Under the pieces are notes generated by a model. It made no database searches and was not told the origin of the DNA. It saw only the letters and a program-made list of their open reading frames with translations. DNA of 64,000 nucleotides from Chelydra serpentina (Eukaryota; Chordata; Testudines; Chelydridae). This document shows positions 44,936 through 55,796 of the stretch, piece after piece (within the stretch, counting starts at the first letter, position 1; every line of letters starts with the position of its first letter). The stretch covers positions 6,944,001-7,008,000 of the forward strand of contig JBAIAC010000042.1 of the NCBI GenBank assembly GCA_037349315.1. The letters are read 5' to 3'. Made by a program: the position numbers and the translations under genes.

Positions 44936-46204
44936 GAAGTAAAAGGCAAGGCCTCTGTTTAAAAATAACCCTGAATCCGCCTATTACTGTTTAATGTTCG
45001 ACAGTGAAAGAATTTAGGAACACGGTTAGCTCTTTGGGCCTTTATGGTCACTATCCATACAACAGGGCCTTTCAGTCTCTCATGTTCAAGCTGTTCTAAA
45101 ATGTATAAATAAATAAAGAGCCCTTGAAGCACGGACATGAACTTGACCCGACTTTTCCAGCTCCCAAGCTGAACCACCAGGCTATAGCATCCCCCTCATC
45201 CTCTACCCCGGCCCAATGACTATTAAAGTAGTTTGTCAAATTCATGACTAGTTTCAGGTTGATTGAAACTGCATTTTTTTTTGGCAAATAAACTATTTGT
45301 CCCCCCCCAAATTTCCCAGCTCTAAATAATCAATTAAATAACTAACCAATGCAACACCAATAATTAAACATTCCCTCCCTTAATTACTCAGAACACCTAA
45401 GCTATTTAATAGTTACGATAATGCACCTGAAGTCTCCCCACAGCCTTTAGCTGTTGAACTTCCATCTGCACCAAAGAGCTAAAGCCTGTGGGGAGACATT
45501 AGAGTGCATTCTTGTCCCTACAAATTTACCCCAGTGTAACTCCTAGAGATGGTTGGGAATCTGACAACAAAACTTTCTGTCAGAAGATGCCTTTTGTTAA
45601 AGCCAAAACTGTTTTGACGGAAGTTGTAGTTTTGACAGAACTGATTCAAACAAACTTGAAAAAATGTTTTAAAATTGTCCGAATGTCCCATTTTGACATT
45701 TTTGAAATGAAAGCTTCATGTTCTTGTTCAAAGATGCTTCTTTTTTTTTATTTAGAAACTTTAATTAATTTATACAAAAAAGCCAGTTAAAAACATAAAA
45801 AATGTCAAAATCAAAACAAAAATGTTTGAAATTGTCAAAACGAAATGTTTCAACTAACACAAACAATTATATTAATTATTATTATCTATTATCTATTATT
45901 ATTATTATTATTAGTTCACAACTTTTTTGAGGTTTCAACTTTTCATCCTGTTTCAGGGTGGATTTTTTTTTAATCTCAAAAAATGTTGTGGGATGGGAAA
46001 AACATTTCCTACGCTGCTCTAGTAACTCCATTAACTTTGGTGGTACTGTATTACTCCAGAATTAAAGTCACACACATATAAGATCAGAAGCTGGACCTTA
46101 ATGAGTTTCATTGTTGAAGAGAAAGAATTGAGCGAACTATATTTACAATAAATCCATTTATGTAATACTGTTGCAAAAAAAAAGTGAACATCATTCTGGG
46201 ATGA
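44936..46204. other. A/T-rich intergenic DNA
   Basis: No gene is seen. 45540-45990 belongs to the gaaatgtttcaa-type A/T-rich repeat, with an (ATT)n stretch at 45870-45912. Confidence 0.4.
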
Positions 46205-46785
46205 ACTGGCAGGAGTGTTGTAAGCAAGACACAAGAACTAGTTACTCCACTCTACTCAGCACTGATAAGGCCTCAGCTGAAGTATTGTGCCCAGTTCTGG
46301 GCACCACACTTCAAGAAAGATGTGGACAAATTGGAGAAAATCCAGAGGAGAGCAACAAAAATGATTAAAAGTCTAGAAAACACAGCCTGCAAGGAAAGAT
46401 TGAAAAAAACCTGTGTTTGATTAGTATGGAGAAGAGAAGATGGAGTGGGGACATGATAACAGTCTTCAAGTACATAAAAGGTTGTTATAAAGAGGAGGGT
46501 GATAAACTGTTCTCCTTAATCACTGAGGACAAAACAAGTAATGGGCTTAAATTGTTGCAAGGGAGATTTAGGTTGGACATTAGGAAAAACTTCCTAACTG
46601 TAAGAGTAGTTAAGGACTGGAACAAATTATATAGGCAGCTTGTGGACATTCTGTCATAGGAGGTTTTTGAGAACAGGTTAGACAAACACATGTCAGGGAT
46701 AGTCTAGAGAATACTTAATCCTGCCTCAGTGCAGGAGACTGTACTAGATGACCTGTCAAAGTCACTTCCAGGCCTACATTTTTAA
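46205..46785 (+). mobile_element. CR1 LINE 3' part
   Basis: The reverse transcriptase C-terminal region is readable ([20 protein letters not shown]) with upstream remnants (aggcctcagctgaagtattg). It ends actagatgacctgtcaaagt, cacttccaggcctacatt. The 3' end overlaps the stop codon of the OR at 46774-47742 on the opposite strand. Confidence 0.9.
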
Positions 46786-47742
46786 GATTAAACAAAACCT
46801 TTTTCTCTGCCTGATTCTCCAGAAGGCTCCCTTCACCTCCTTGTTCCTCAGGCTGTAGATGATGGGGTTTAGCATGGGCGTGAGGACCGTATAGGACACA
46901 GAGAGAAACTTGTCTGTGCCTGGTGAGGAGGATGAACTGGGCTTCAGATACATAAAGCAAGCTGAGCCATAGAACAGCGTTACCACTATGAGGTGTGAGG
47001 AGCAGGTGGAGAAGGACTTCCTCCTGCCTTCCCCTGAGGGCATCCTCAGGATGGTGGAGATGATGCAGATGTAGGACATGAGGATCAGCACAAAGGGGAA
47101 GGTGAGAAAGAACAGAGCCACCATGAAGACAGCCATTTCGTTGCGGGAGGTGTCTCCACAGGCCAGCTTCAGCAGTGGAGGGACGTCACAGAAGAAATGG
47201 TTGATCTCATGGGAACTGCAGAAAGGTAGGGTGAACACCATGCTGGTGAGACCGAAGGACATGAGGAGACCACTGAGCCAAGATCCAGCAGCCAGTCCTG
47301 TAGACACCTTCCTGTTCATAACCACTGGGTAATGCAGAGGCTTGCATATTGCGACATAGCGATCATAGGCCATAGACGCCAGGAGAAAACTCTCTGATCC
47401 ACCAAGGAAAAAAGAGAAATAGGTTTGCACAGCACAGCCAATGAAAGAGATGGTCTTATCTTTTGATAGGAGGTTGGCCAGCATTTTAGGGATGGTAACT
47501 GATGTGTAGCAGATCTCCAGGAAGGACAGGTTCCTGAGGAAGAAATACATGGGGATGTGAAGGGCAGGATCAGCCAACGTGAGGAGAATGATGAGGAGAT
47601 TTCCAGTCACGGTGATCAAGTAGGTAGATAAAAACAAAGAAAATAGTAAGTGTTGCAGTCTGGGAAAGTTGGAAAATCCCAGGAGAATGAAAATGATCGG
47701 TACAGTGTGGTTTCCTCCTGCCGATCCTTTTCCATACTCCAT
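46774..47742 (-). CDS. Olfactory receptor, OR10A-like (class II), intact
   Basis: A predicted odorant receptor of 322 residues from the Met of [19 protein letters not shown] Met ten codons upstream is in frame, but a strong splice acceptor lies one base before the chosen ATG. Landmarks: glycosylation site [22 protein letters not shown] at TM2, [15 protein letters not shown] after TM3, [18 protein letters not shown] in extracellular loop 2, [12 protein letters not shown] at TM5, [20 protein letters not shown] at TM6, and [17 protein letters not shown] at TM7. The leucine- and proline-rich TM1-TM2 region fits OR10A. The last few codons and the TAG stop (46774-46776) fall in the opposed CR1 3' end. 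It is related to the pseudogene at 39316-40230. Confidence 0.96.
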   Translation of the reverse strand: MEYGKGSAGGNHTVPIIFILLGFSNFPRLQHLLFSLFLSTYLITVTGNLLIILLTLADPALHIPMYFFLRNLSFLEICYTSVTIPKMLANLLSKDKTISFIGCAVQTYFSFFLGGSESFLLASMAYDRYVAICKPLHYPVVMNRKVSTGLAAGSWLSGLLMSFGLTSMVFTLPFCSSHEINHFFCDVPPLLKLACGDTSRNEMAVFMVALFFLTFPFVLILMSYICIISTILRMPSGEGRRKSFSTCSSHLIVVTLFYGSACFMYLKPSSSSSPGTDKFLSVSYTVLTPMLNPIIYSLRNKEVKGAFWRIRQRKRFCLILKM

Positions 47743-47762
47743 CCTGCAGAAAAAAGAAGGAA
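47743..47762 (-). promoter_or_regulatory. Strong splice acceptor at OR10A-like start
   Basis: On the minus strand ccttcttttttctgcag is followed by g and then ATGG. The AG falls at 47745-47744, so a spliced exon would begin one base before the start codon. This is typical for an OR coding exon preceded by a non-coding exon. Confidence 0.7.
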
Positions 47763-47919
47763 ACAACCACAATAGGGCAAAAGGTTCAAAAATACTGATC
47801 TGAATACTGGTTCAAATTATAAACGTTACAAAGTCTGAATCCTTGGTTTTGATTCAGGTTCTTTCTGACTCTCCCTTACTACTGACTACGTAGGAACTGT
47901 GCATTCTTTAAATGGCCCC

Positions 47920-48135
47920 GATACTCAGCTGGCATCAATAGAATTGAATGAGGCCAGATTGCCAGCTATGCTGATATACACCAACTGGGCATCTCTCTCA
48001 TTGACTCAAAAGGAGCAATGGCTGATTTACACCAGCTGTGGATCTGGCCCCATTGACTTCAGAGGAGCGATGGCTAATTTTGCACCAGCTGGGGACTTGG
48101 CTTATTGATTCCCATTTACACCAACTGAGGAGATG
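47920..48135 (+). repeat. Module A array
   Basis: Units with tgatatacaccaactgggca (about 47972), tgatttacaccagctgtgga (about 48024) and taattttgcaccagctgggg (about 48074) have a spacing of 50-52 bp. A partial unit follows (catttacaccaactgagg). It lies 180 bp upstream of the OR10A-like start. Confidence 0.8.
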
Positions 48136-48980
48136 ACCCTCTGTTCATTTATGTCTTCTAAAGATCCTGGGACAATTTATGCTCTGAGTATGTAATAGTT
48201 TTTAATATTGTATTATAATGAAATCAACACCAATAGCAATAACAATAATTAATAATAATAAACTTTACCCTCTCATGGAAAAAATGTGTATATCAAGACA
48301 TTCAGTAATGTGAAATCAGAGGGGTAATTCTTTTCAGAATCCTACACATGGTGACATGTTCTTTGGAATGCCAAAAAGAGGGAGAAAGAGAGAGAGAATC
48401 TACCAAAAATTCAAGGAGATGTAGAAATAATGCTGGTAAAAAAAAAAGTATGTATTTCATTGGGGGCTCACTTATTTATGTATTCATTTATTTCACCTCC
48501 AAATAAATTAGAAATAAAATGAGCAGTTTCACTTCATTCAAAATTCTTCACCCACTCTATTTATCTATGGAAAAATGTTCATTTCAAATTTTCATATTTC
48601 TCACCCTTTTCTTCTCCTTTTCAATATATTTTTTCACCCTTTCTTTTTTCCAGTTAGGAATTTGGGGGAAATTGAAAAAAAGAGAAAGTGGTAGGGAAAA
48701 ACATTTTCTTGTTAAAACTTGTTTCACATATTTCCTGTAGAGAGAAGCAAACAAGGGTGAAATAAAATATTGTATTTCCCCCCAGCATTTCTTTCATTAT
48801 TGTTTTTTCCCCAATTTTTTTTCTAGTCGGAAAAAGTAACTGAACAGAGAAAAGCCTTTTTTGTTTTACTTGCCATATCTGCTTAAATTACCCTCCTTTT
48901 TTCTGTGGAATAAAAGGAGATGAAAGGAGATGAACAACAAATATTTGAAATAATAATGACTTAATATGTAGTTACCACTA
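48136..48980. other. A/T-rich DNA, no gene
   Basis: Poly-A/T and ttttcaa/ttgaaaa words dominate 48500-48960. No family is named. Confidence 0.4.
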
Positions 48981-49158
48981 AGAATCATAGAATATCAAGG
49001 TTAGAAGGGACATCAGGAGGTCATCTAGTCTAACCCTCTGCTCAAAGAAGGACCAAGCCCCAATTTTTGCCCCAGATCCCTAAATGGCCCCCTCTGAGAA
49101 TGAACTTACAATCCTAAGTTTAGCAGGCCAATGCTCAAACCACTGAGCTATCCCTCCC
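48981..49158 (-). mobile_element. tRNA-derived SINE with CR1-like tail
   Basis: Reverse full-length copy: agaatcatagaatatcaagg, gtcatctagtctaaccctct, caatttttgccccagatccc and aaaccactgagctatccctc. Confidence 0.9.
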
Positions 49159-50132
49159 CTGACAGATAGCAGCAACTTCAACATAAAGTAATCACAGGTA
49201 TATTAGAATTATACCATCCACCAAAAAGCATTGCGAACCTAGGAAATTGAGATGACACTTAAAAGGAATCCAGATATGTTAAGGCATGGAAATTTAATTA
49301 GAGCACCTAAACAAATTTATCTCTCCTGTGTAGATGCCATACACTAATCAGGTTCTTATTCATATCCTTGTTCCTGAAAACACTTATCTGAGTTACTTGG
49401 GTGCCCATCTGCACTTTTCGTTGCCTAAATACCTTTCAAAAACTGGCCCTTGTTTCCGAAGGCTGCTCATATGAGTTAAGCTACATGGGCAAATGTTTGC
49501 AGGATGGATGCCTTAAATTGTCTCAGACAGAGAATCTGTTTTTAGCAGATCTCTGCCAATGATTTCTATGAGAAAATTGCTGCTTTTCACTCATACCAGT
49601 TAAATAATAATAAGGATTATAACAATAATTAATAATGCCATGCTATGACCCAGGTTTGAGCCCAGTCCTGACACCATTTATGCTTCTGAGTAACTTTACA
49701 TTTATGGGGCATAATCTGACAACCTAGAGCTGGTTGGTGCATTTTTTACTAAATGAAATGTCATCACAATATGGTGTTTTGTCAAAGCCTATTTCCACAG
49801 GCACATTGGTGTTGACAGAGTTTCCATCAGGAAGGCTTTTGAGGAACAGGGCTCTCTGGTCACTTCTCGTACAAGGGAGAAAGACCAGAATCCAAAATCT
49901 GACCTTTTCAATCTGAAACCAGCCATTTCAACACAATTTCATTGTGTGAAAATGTTGGAAAGATTTTGTTTTTATTCCAGTTCTGAACACAAACAAATGT
50001 ATAATCCTTGCAAGTTGTCACATAATGGAATTGTTACAAACACAAACACATGCTCACGAGTAACTTTGTGTTTTGCAGATTCATCCAAGAAACAACGTAA
50101 CAGGGATAAGGTACAGCTACTCTGCAAAAAAT
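49159..50132. other. No recognised gene
   Basis: Diverged A/T-rich repeats around 49720-49970. No coding region is recognised. Confidence 0.4.
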
Positions 50133-50365
50133 GTGTTCTTAACTCAGGTTAGCTAACCTTTATTAGCAAACCTGGTTTAAAGTAGCAGTGCAACTATGGC
50201 AACTCGGCTTTTAACTCGGGTTAGCAGTTCAAATCCAACCTCAGGCTCACTTATAGGCTATAAATCAAACTCCTAACCTGAGTTAACTATCAGGTTGCTG
50301 TGTCTTCACTGCTATTTTAAACCAAGTTAGCGACCATAGTTTAGACCAACCTGAGTTAAGAACAC
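50133..50365. mobile_element. MITE with 18-bp perfect terminal inverted repeats
   Basis: The word gtgttcttaactcaggtt (50133-50150) is repeated in reverse complement at 50348-50365. Inner parts also pair (agcaaacctggttta with taaaccaagtta). It is 233 bp and non-coding. No target-site duplication was confirmed. Confidence 0.8.
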
Positions 50366-50390
50366 CCGTAATTTTTCATACCTAGGGGTA

Positions 50391-50699
50391 TGTCTACCCT
50401 GGAGCTGGAGGAGCAATTATACCCACTGTAACTTTGACAAAGCTCGCATGTTCTAAATAGCATTTTAGCCATAGCTGCACAAGCAGTGAGACGAGCTACC
50501 CACCCTGAGACCTACCCCATCTGAAAACGCAGGTATGTATTCAGGAAGCTAGTTCATCCTGCCAACCATGCAGCTGCCACTACACTGATATTTTTCATGC
50601 ACTAGCTTTATCAAAGCTAGAGCGGGTACATCTGCCCAAGCTGGAAACTACACCTCTTGCTCCAGTATAGACGCAGCAAAGTTGTACCCTTCAAATGTT
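50391..50699. mobile_element. Palindromic fold-back MITE
   Basis: The left arm (ggggtatgtctaccctggag, actttgacaaagctcgcatg) matches the reversed right arm (ccagtatagacgcagcaaag, gcactagctttatcaaagct). The centre lies near 50545. It is non-coding and resembles the element at 5943-6240 in design. Confidence 0.7.
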
Positions 50700-51526
50700 C
50701 GTAGAGATATGGTCACACTATTAACAAATGGGAAGAAGGCAATTAACTACAGAACGGTACTTACTGAAATATCAGGTTCAAGGCACATAGAGATTGAATG
50801 CTTTCAAATTTCACTGCAGACCCAAGATTCCAAATCTCTGGAACGTCTTCATTGACTCCAAAGGGTGTATGTGTCTATCTGGCAGGATGAGAGTGTTTTA
50901 TTTATCTGCATTGTATCCCTTGGGAGACAGTCGCTGAAGCATTTCATATTTTGATTAATAATTGATGGAATAGGCAGCTCCATGATTATTCTGCTTTGGT
51001 GCTTTACGTGGGTGTCATCTGGTAGCCGAGTATGCATTTTAATTCATTATTAATTGTCACTGATTGTCGCAAGATGAAGGAGAGCTAACATTAATTAGTC
51101 TTGTCTTTGTGTGTGTGAACTGGTAGTGATGAAATAAGAAAGCCTTCAAAAAACACTGCAAGCGGAGATCAGGTTGGAGACTTGGGGTGGAGTGAGGTTT
51201 TTTTTTTTTTACTTTTCATTGGCCATGAGTCATCTCTCATTTACACCAGCTTTAAATCAGTGTAACTCAATTTGGCCATGTTTTAGCCCCACTCCCGCCT
51301 TTTTTTTCCACTCCAGCAGTCCAAAGGGCCCATTAATCCAGTTTAATCAGCCTGCTGTGTGTTCCCCCTCCAAAGGATGAATGCCAGACCCAGGTATAGG
51401 GGAAACTAGAGACAGCTGGCTTGGCCATGAGTTTTTTTTACCTCCAATGATTCCTGGTTGTTGGAAGGGCCCCTTGTCACCATAAGCACATTGGTGAAAT
51501 TTAGGGAAGCCAAGAGGGAACTCAAA

Positions 51527-51822
51527 GGGTAGGTCTACACTTACTGGCTGGATCGGAGGCGTCGGATCGATGTTCTGGGTTCGATTTATCGCGTCTTGTC
51601 TAGACGCGATAAATCGAACCAGGAAGTGCTCCCCGGTCGAGGCTGGTAATCCAGCTCGACGAATGGAGTAGGCGGAGTCGACGGGGGAGCCTGCGCGCCA
51701 CGTGTGGACCCCGGGTAAGTACGTTTTCATTCGAACTAAGATAGTTCGACTTCAGCTACGTTATTCACGTAGCTGAAGTTGTGTATCTTAGTTCGAATTG
51801 GGGGGTTAGTGTAGACCAGCCC
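51527..51822. mobile_element. Harbinger-type MITE, copy 4
   Basis: The ends gggtaggtctacacttact and tagtgtagaccagccc are followed by TAA (51823-51825), with AAA on the left. The first hairpin pairs ggttcgatttatcgcgtct with agacgcgataaatcgaacc, a perfect 19-bp stem. The second pairs acttcagctacgt with acgtagctgaagt. This is the best preserved of the four copies. Confidence 0.88.
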
Positions 51823-52079
51823 TAAGTGGAAACAAGGCCTGAATAAGCCTTCAAATTGGCCCAGAAAACAGAGAGCCATAAAAGTATCTTACAGCATCTT
51901 TCAGTGATCTTTCCTTCCTCCCACCAAGTTACTGGTGCTATGCACGGCACAGCATGGACACAGCAGATAAACTAGGCACTAACTTCAGCAGTTTTAGTCT
52001 AATTAAAAAACAGTGCTACTGAAAAAAAGAATCAAGATCATTGCCTTTGATTGAGTTATTGAGTTGATTTACTTCGGGA

Positions 52080-52335
52080 TGAATGAGTGTAGGAGCAAGC
52101 CTTTTGACATTAATTAAGCTATTCCTGATACTCACTCAAGTGAGTGCGAGAAGAATCCTGTCCACTGATTCCATTGTAGTTACTCCTGATTTACACTGGG
52201 GCGAGTGAGTCCAGAATCAGACTCCTTCATTCCAATGGAGTTATTTCTGATTTACAACAGAGTCAGTAAGAGCAGACTCAGGTCCATTTATTGCGCTAGA
52301 GTTACTCCTGATTCACACTGGGATGAGGAGAGGGA
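52080..52335 (+). repeat. Module B array, 61-bp period
   Basis: Units with gatttacactgg, gatttacaacag and gattcacactgg begin at 52188, 52249 and 52310, exactly 61 bp apart. Each is followed by gagtgag/gtaagag and a ccattg block. An earlier diverged unit precedes them. Confidence 0.85.
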
Positions 52336-52364
52336 AATTAGCTCCATTGACTTTTCAAAGTTTT

Positions 52365-52441
52365 GGCCCAAACGAGGGGGTATGAGGGTGTTATTTGTGC
52401 TTCCCACCTCAGGTGCCAAAATGTTGTGGGCCGGCCCTGAA
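52365..52441 (+). mobile_element. hAT-type element right-end fragment
   Basis: The end cacctcaggtgccaaaatgt, tgtgggccggccctg is the CAGGGCCGGCC terminus in reverse. The left part is missing. Confidence 0.45.
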
Positions 52442-52444
52442 TGA

Positions 52445-52615
52445 AAATCAGCTGTCCCCTCACTGAAGTAAATAGGACAGATCCTCAGCTAGTGTAACTT
52501 GACAGTAAAGTCAATGGGTCCAATCCACTGCTGGTGTTAATCAGCAGAGCTCTATTGAAATCATTGATCTGCACCAGCTGACGATCTCGCACCAGCTGAA
52601 GCTCTGGTCCATTGC
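52445..52615 (-). repeat. Module A array
   Basis: Units with tcctcagctagtgtaacttg, ccactgctggtgttaatcag and two close gcaccagctgacgatctcgc / caccagctgaagctctggtc words lie just outside the Harbinger element. Confidence 0.65.
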
Positions 52616-53006
52616 CCACCTGTCAGAATCTTAGCCCTGGTCTACACTACCAGTTTCGGTCGAATTTATCAGCATTATATCGATTGATCCGTGCACCCAT
52701 CCACACGATGAAGCCATTTACATCGACTTCTAGGGCTCTTAAAATCGATTTCTCCACTTCAACCCCATGAGGGGATTAGCACTAAAATCAATATGGACAT
52801 GTCGAATTAGGGTTAGTTTTACGCAATTCGACAGTATTGGCCTCCGGGATCTATTCCACACTGCACCATTTGACCCCTCTGGACAGCAGTCTGAGCTCGG
52901 ATGCTCTGCCCAGGTAGATAGGAAAAGCCACACGAACTTTTTAATTTCACTTCCTGTTTGGCCAGCGTGGTGAGCTGCAGGTGAGTGCAGATCTCATCAG
53001 CAGACC

Positions 53007-55139
53007 ATGATGGAGTCCCAGAACCGAAGACTAGCTCCAGCATGGACCGAGCATGAGGTACGTGATCTGATCACTGTATGGGGAGATGAATCCGTGCTAG
53101 CAGAACTACGGTCCAAAAGAAGAAATGCCAATACATATGCCAAAGTCTCCAAGGGCATGAAGGACAGAGGCTACAACAGGGATGCGCAACAGTGCCGCGT
53201 GAAAATTAAGGAGCTCAGGCAAGCCTACCAAAGTATCAGAGATGCAAACGGCCGCTCCGGGTCAGAGCCCCAGACATGCTGCTTCTATGATGAGCTGCAT
53301 GCCATTCTAGGGGGTGCAGCCAGCACTGACCCACCCATGTGGTATGACTCCGTATGTGGCTCATCAGAAACCACAGAGGAGCATTTTCAGGGAGAGGAAG
53401 ATGATGATAATGATGCTGAAAATAGCGCACAGACACAGCAAGGAAGCGGAGAAGCCCTTTTCCCCGACAGCCAGGAATTGTTTGTCACCCTGGAGCCAGT
53501 ACCCTACGAACCCACCCAAGGCGTGCTCCCGGACCTTGAAGGCAGAGAAGGGACCTCTGGTGAGTGTGCCTCTGTTAATTTAATACATGTTTTATAAGCA
53601 AGTGTGTTTAATGATTAATTTGCGGCTAGCTACTGGAAAAGTCTGTTAACATGTCCGGGGATGGAGCGGAAATCCTCCAGGGACATCTCCAGAAAGCTCT
53701 CCTGGAGGTACTCCCAAAGCCTTTGCAAAAGGTTTCTGGGGAGGGCAGCCTTATCCCGTGCTCCATGGTAAGACACTTTACCATGCCAGGCCAGTAGCAC
53801 GTAGTCTGGAATCATTGCATTGCAAAGCATGGTGGCATATGGTTCCGGTGTTTGCTGGCATTCAAGCAACATCTGTTCTTTATCTCTCTGTTATCCTCAG
53901 AGAGTGATATCATTCATGGTCACCTGGTTGAAATAGGAGAATTTTATTATGGGTGCATTCAGAGGGGTCCGTCCCTGCTGGGCTGTTTGCCTGTGGGTGA
54001 ACGGAAATCCTCTGCTGTTACCCATGTGGTGGGGGTAGGGGGAACAGCAATCATCTTGGATGTGTGTGTGTGTGTGTGGGGGGTGGGTTGATTAGGTTCG
54101 TGCTATACGTTAACCCGAAAACCGCCGACCTTCCCTTTTCAATTGCCAACCCATGTTAAATGGCCAACCCAACGGCTGTTTGTATGGGAAGTGAGGGGGT
54201 TGCTGTTTGAAACCATTCCCACATGTTATGAAGGTTAAAGAAGCCAATAGACTGTGGATTACCATGGCTGCCTGCAAGTCGAATTCTGTTGCCCGCCAGC
54301 CCTGCTTGTGTGATCTCTCACACCAAACCGGCAGACCCTCAATATAACAGGCAAAGTGTGACCTTGGACCGAATGCACATGTACTATGTAATGTTAGGAG
54401 CATTGTTCTCTAATATGTGTCTTTTTATCTACTCCTCTCCCGTTTGTTTCCTCCCGCAGCTGCAAAAGTTTCAACGCCACCCCTTTCATCACCATCCCAG
54501 AGGCTAGCGAAGATTAGAAGTAAAAAAAAAAGGGGGAATCGAGACAATATGTTCTCAGAGCTCATGCAGTCCTCCCACACTGAAACGGCCCAGCAGAATG
54601 CATGGAGGCAGACAATGTTGGAGTCCAGAAAGGCACAATTTGATCACGAGGACAGGTGGCGTGCTGAAGACAATGAGTGGCAGGAGGAAGAGAGACAGCG
54701 GCGGGCTGAAGAGAGTAGGTGGCATCAGCTTGCTGAGAGAAGGCAGGATGCAATTCTGAGGCTACTGGAGGATCAAATGGAAATCCTCCGGCTTATGGAT
54801 GAGGAATGGCATATGGTTGAGGAAAGGCCGCCTGAGCACAGACCGCCGCTACAGCCCCTGTGTAACCAACAGCCCTCCTCCCCGAGTCCCATAACCTCAT
54901 CACCGAGACACCCAAGAACGCGTTTGGGGGCCTCCGTGCACCCAACCGCTCAAGCCAAGAGAACTGTCCAAGCAACAGAAGGCTGCCATTCAATAAGTTT
55001 TAAAGTGCTGTGTGTCCTTGTCCTTCCCTCATCCCCTTCTCCACCACCCATCCTGGTGTTTCCCTCCTCCACCACCCATCCCGGGCGACCTTCGCAGTTA
55101 TCCACCTATTTGTGTGATGAATTAATAAAGAATGCATGA
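53007..55139 (+). CDS. Harbinger Myb/SANT-like DNA-binding protein, two exons
   Basis: Predicted 410-residue protein from two exons: 53007-53559 and 54460-55139. The donor is ctctg/gtgagt at 53559/53560 and the acceptor ttcctcccgcag at 54459. The frame is kept across the junction by a split codon. Residues about 10-105 form a Myb/SANT-like (trihelix) domain: PAWTEHEVRDLITVWGDE, SKGMKDRGYNRDAQQCRVKI, ELRQAYQ, FYDELHAILGG. An acidic stretch follows (EEDDDNDAE, about 130-140). Exon 2 has SQRLAKIRSKKKRG, then a charged coiled-coil-like region rich in E, R and W, then a Pro/Ser-rich tail. An aataaa signal lies at 55124-55129, just before the stop. In Harbinger systems this partner binds transposon ends and brings the transposase to the nucleus. 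No stop or frameshift is seen, unlike the transposase beside it. The intron length is 900 bp. Confidence 0.8.
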
Positions 55140-55263
55140 ATTATAAGCAACGACTGTATTGCCTCTGGAAGCGGTGACTGAGGGGGGGGAGGGGAGGGTG
55201 GTTACAGGGAAGTAGAGTGAACCAAGGGACGGGGGTTTTCATTAAAGGGAAAAAACAGAACTT

Positions 55264-55796
55264 TCACACCGCATCCTGGCCATGCATGAAACTGGTTTTC
55301 AAAGCTTCCCTGATGCGCAACACGCCCTGCTGTACTCTTCTAATCGCCCTGGTGTCTGGCTGTGCATAATCAGCGGCCAGGTGATTTGCCTCAACCTCCC
55401 ACCCCGCCATAAATCTCCCCCTTACTCTCACAGATATTGTGGAGCGCACGTCAAGCAGTAATAATAATGGGAATATTGGTTTTGCTGAGGTCTAACCTAG
55501 TCAATGAACTGCTCCAGCATGCCTTTAAATGTCCAAATGCACATTCCACCACCATTCTGCACTTGCTCAGCCTATAGTTGAACAGCTCCTGACTACTGAC
55601 CAGGCTTCCTGTGTATGGCTTCATGAGCCATGGCATTAAGGGGTAAGCTGGGTCCCAAAGGATAACTATAGGCATCTCAACATCCGCAACGGTTCTTTTC
55701 TGGTCTGCAAAGAAATTCCCTTGCTGCAGCAGCTGAAAGAGACCAGAGTTCCTGAAGATGCGAGCATCAAGTACCTTTCCCAGCCATCCCACGTTG
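55264..55796 (-). pseudogene. Harbinger transposase, C-terminal part
   Basis: The minus strand encodes VGWLGKVLDARIFRNSGLF, then ILWDPAYPLMPWLMKPYTG (second catalytic Asp kept, usual Gly before it replaced by Trp), then FNYRLSKCRMVVECAFGHLK (catalytic Glu kept). It closes with FMAGWEVEANHLAADYAQPD. A TGA stop follows NIPIIITA near 55450, and a one-base shift follows before FMAGW. The 5' side is cut by the CR1 at 55797. The DDE-type nuclease would cut and paste the element; this copy cannot. Confidence 0.92.
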
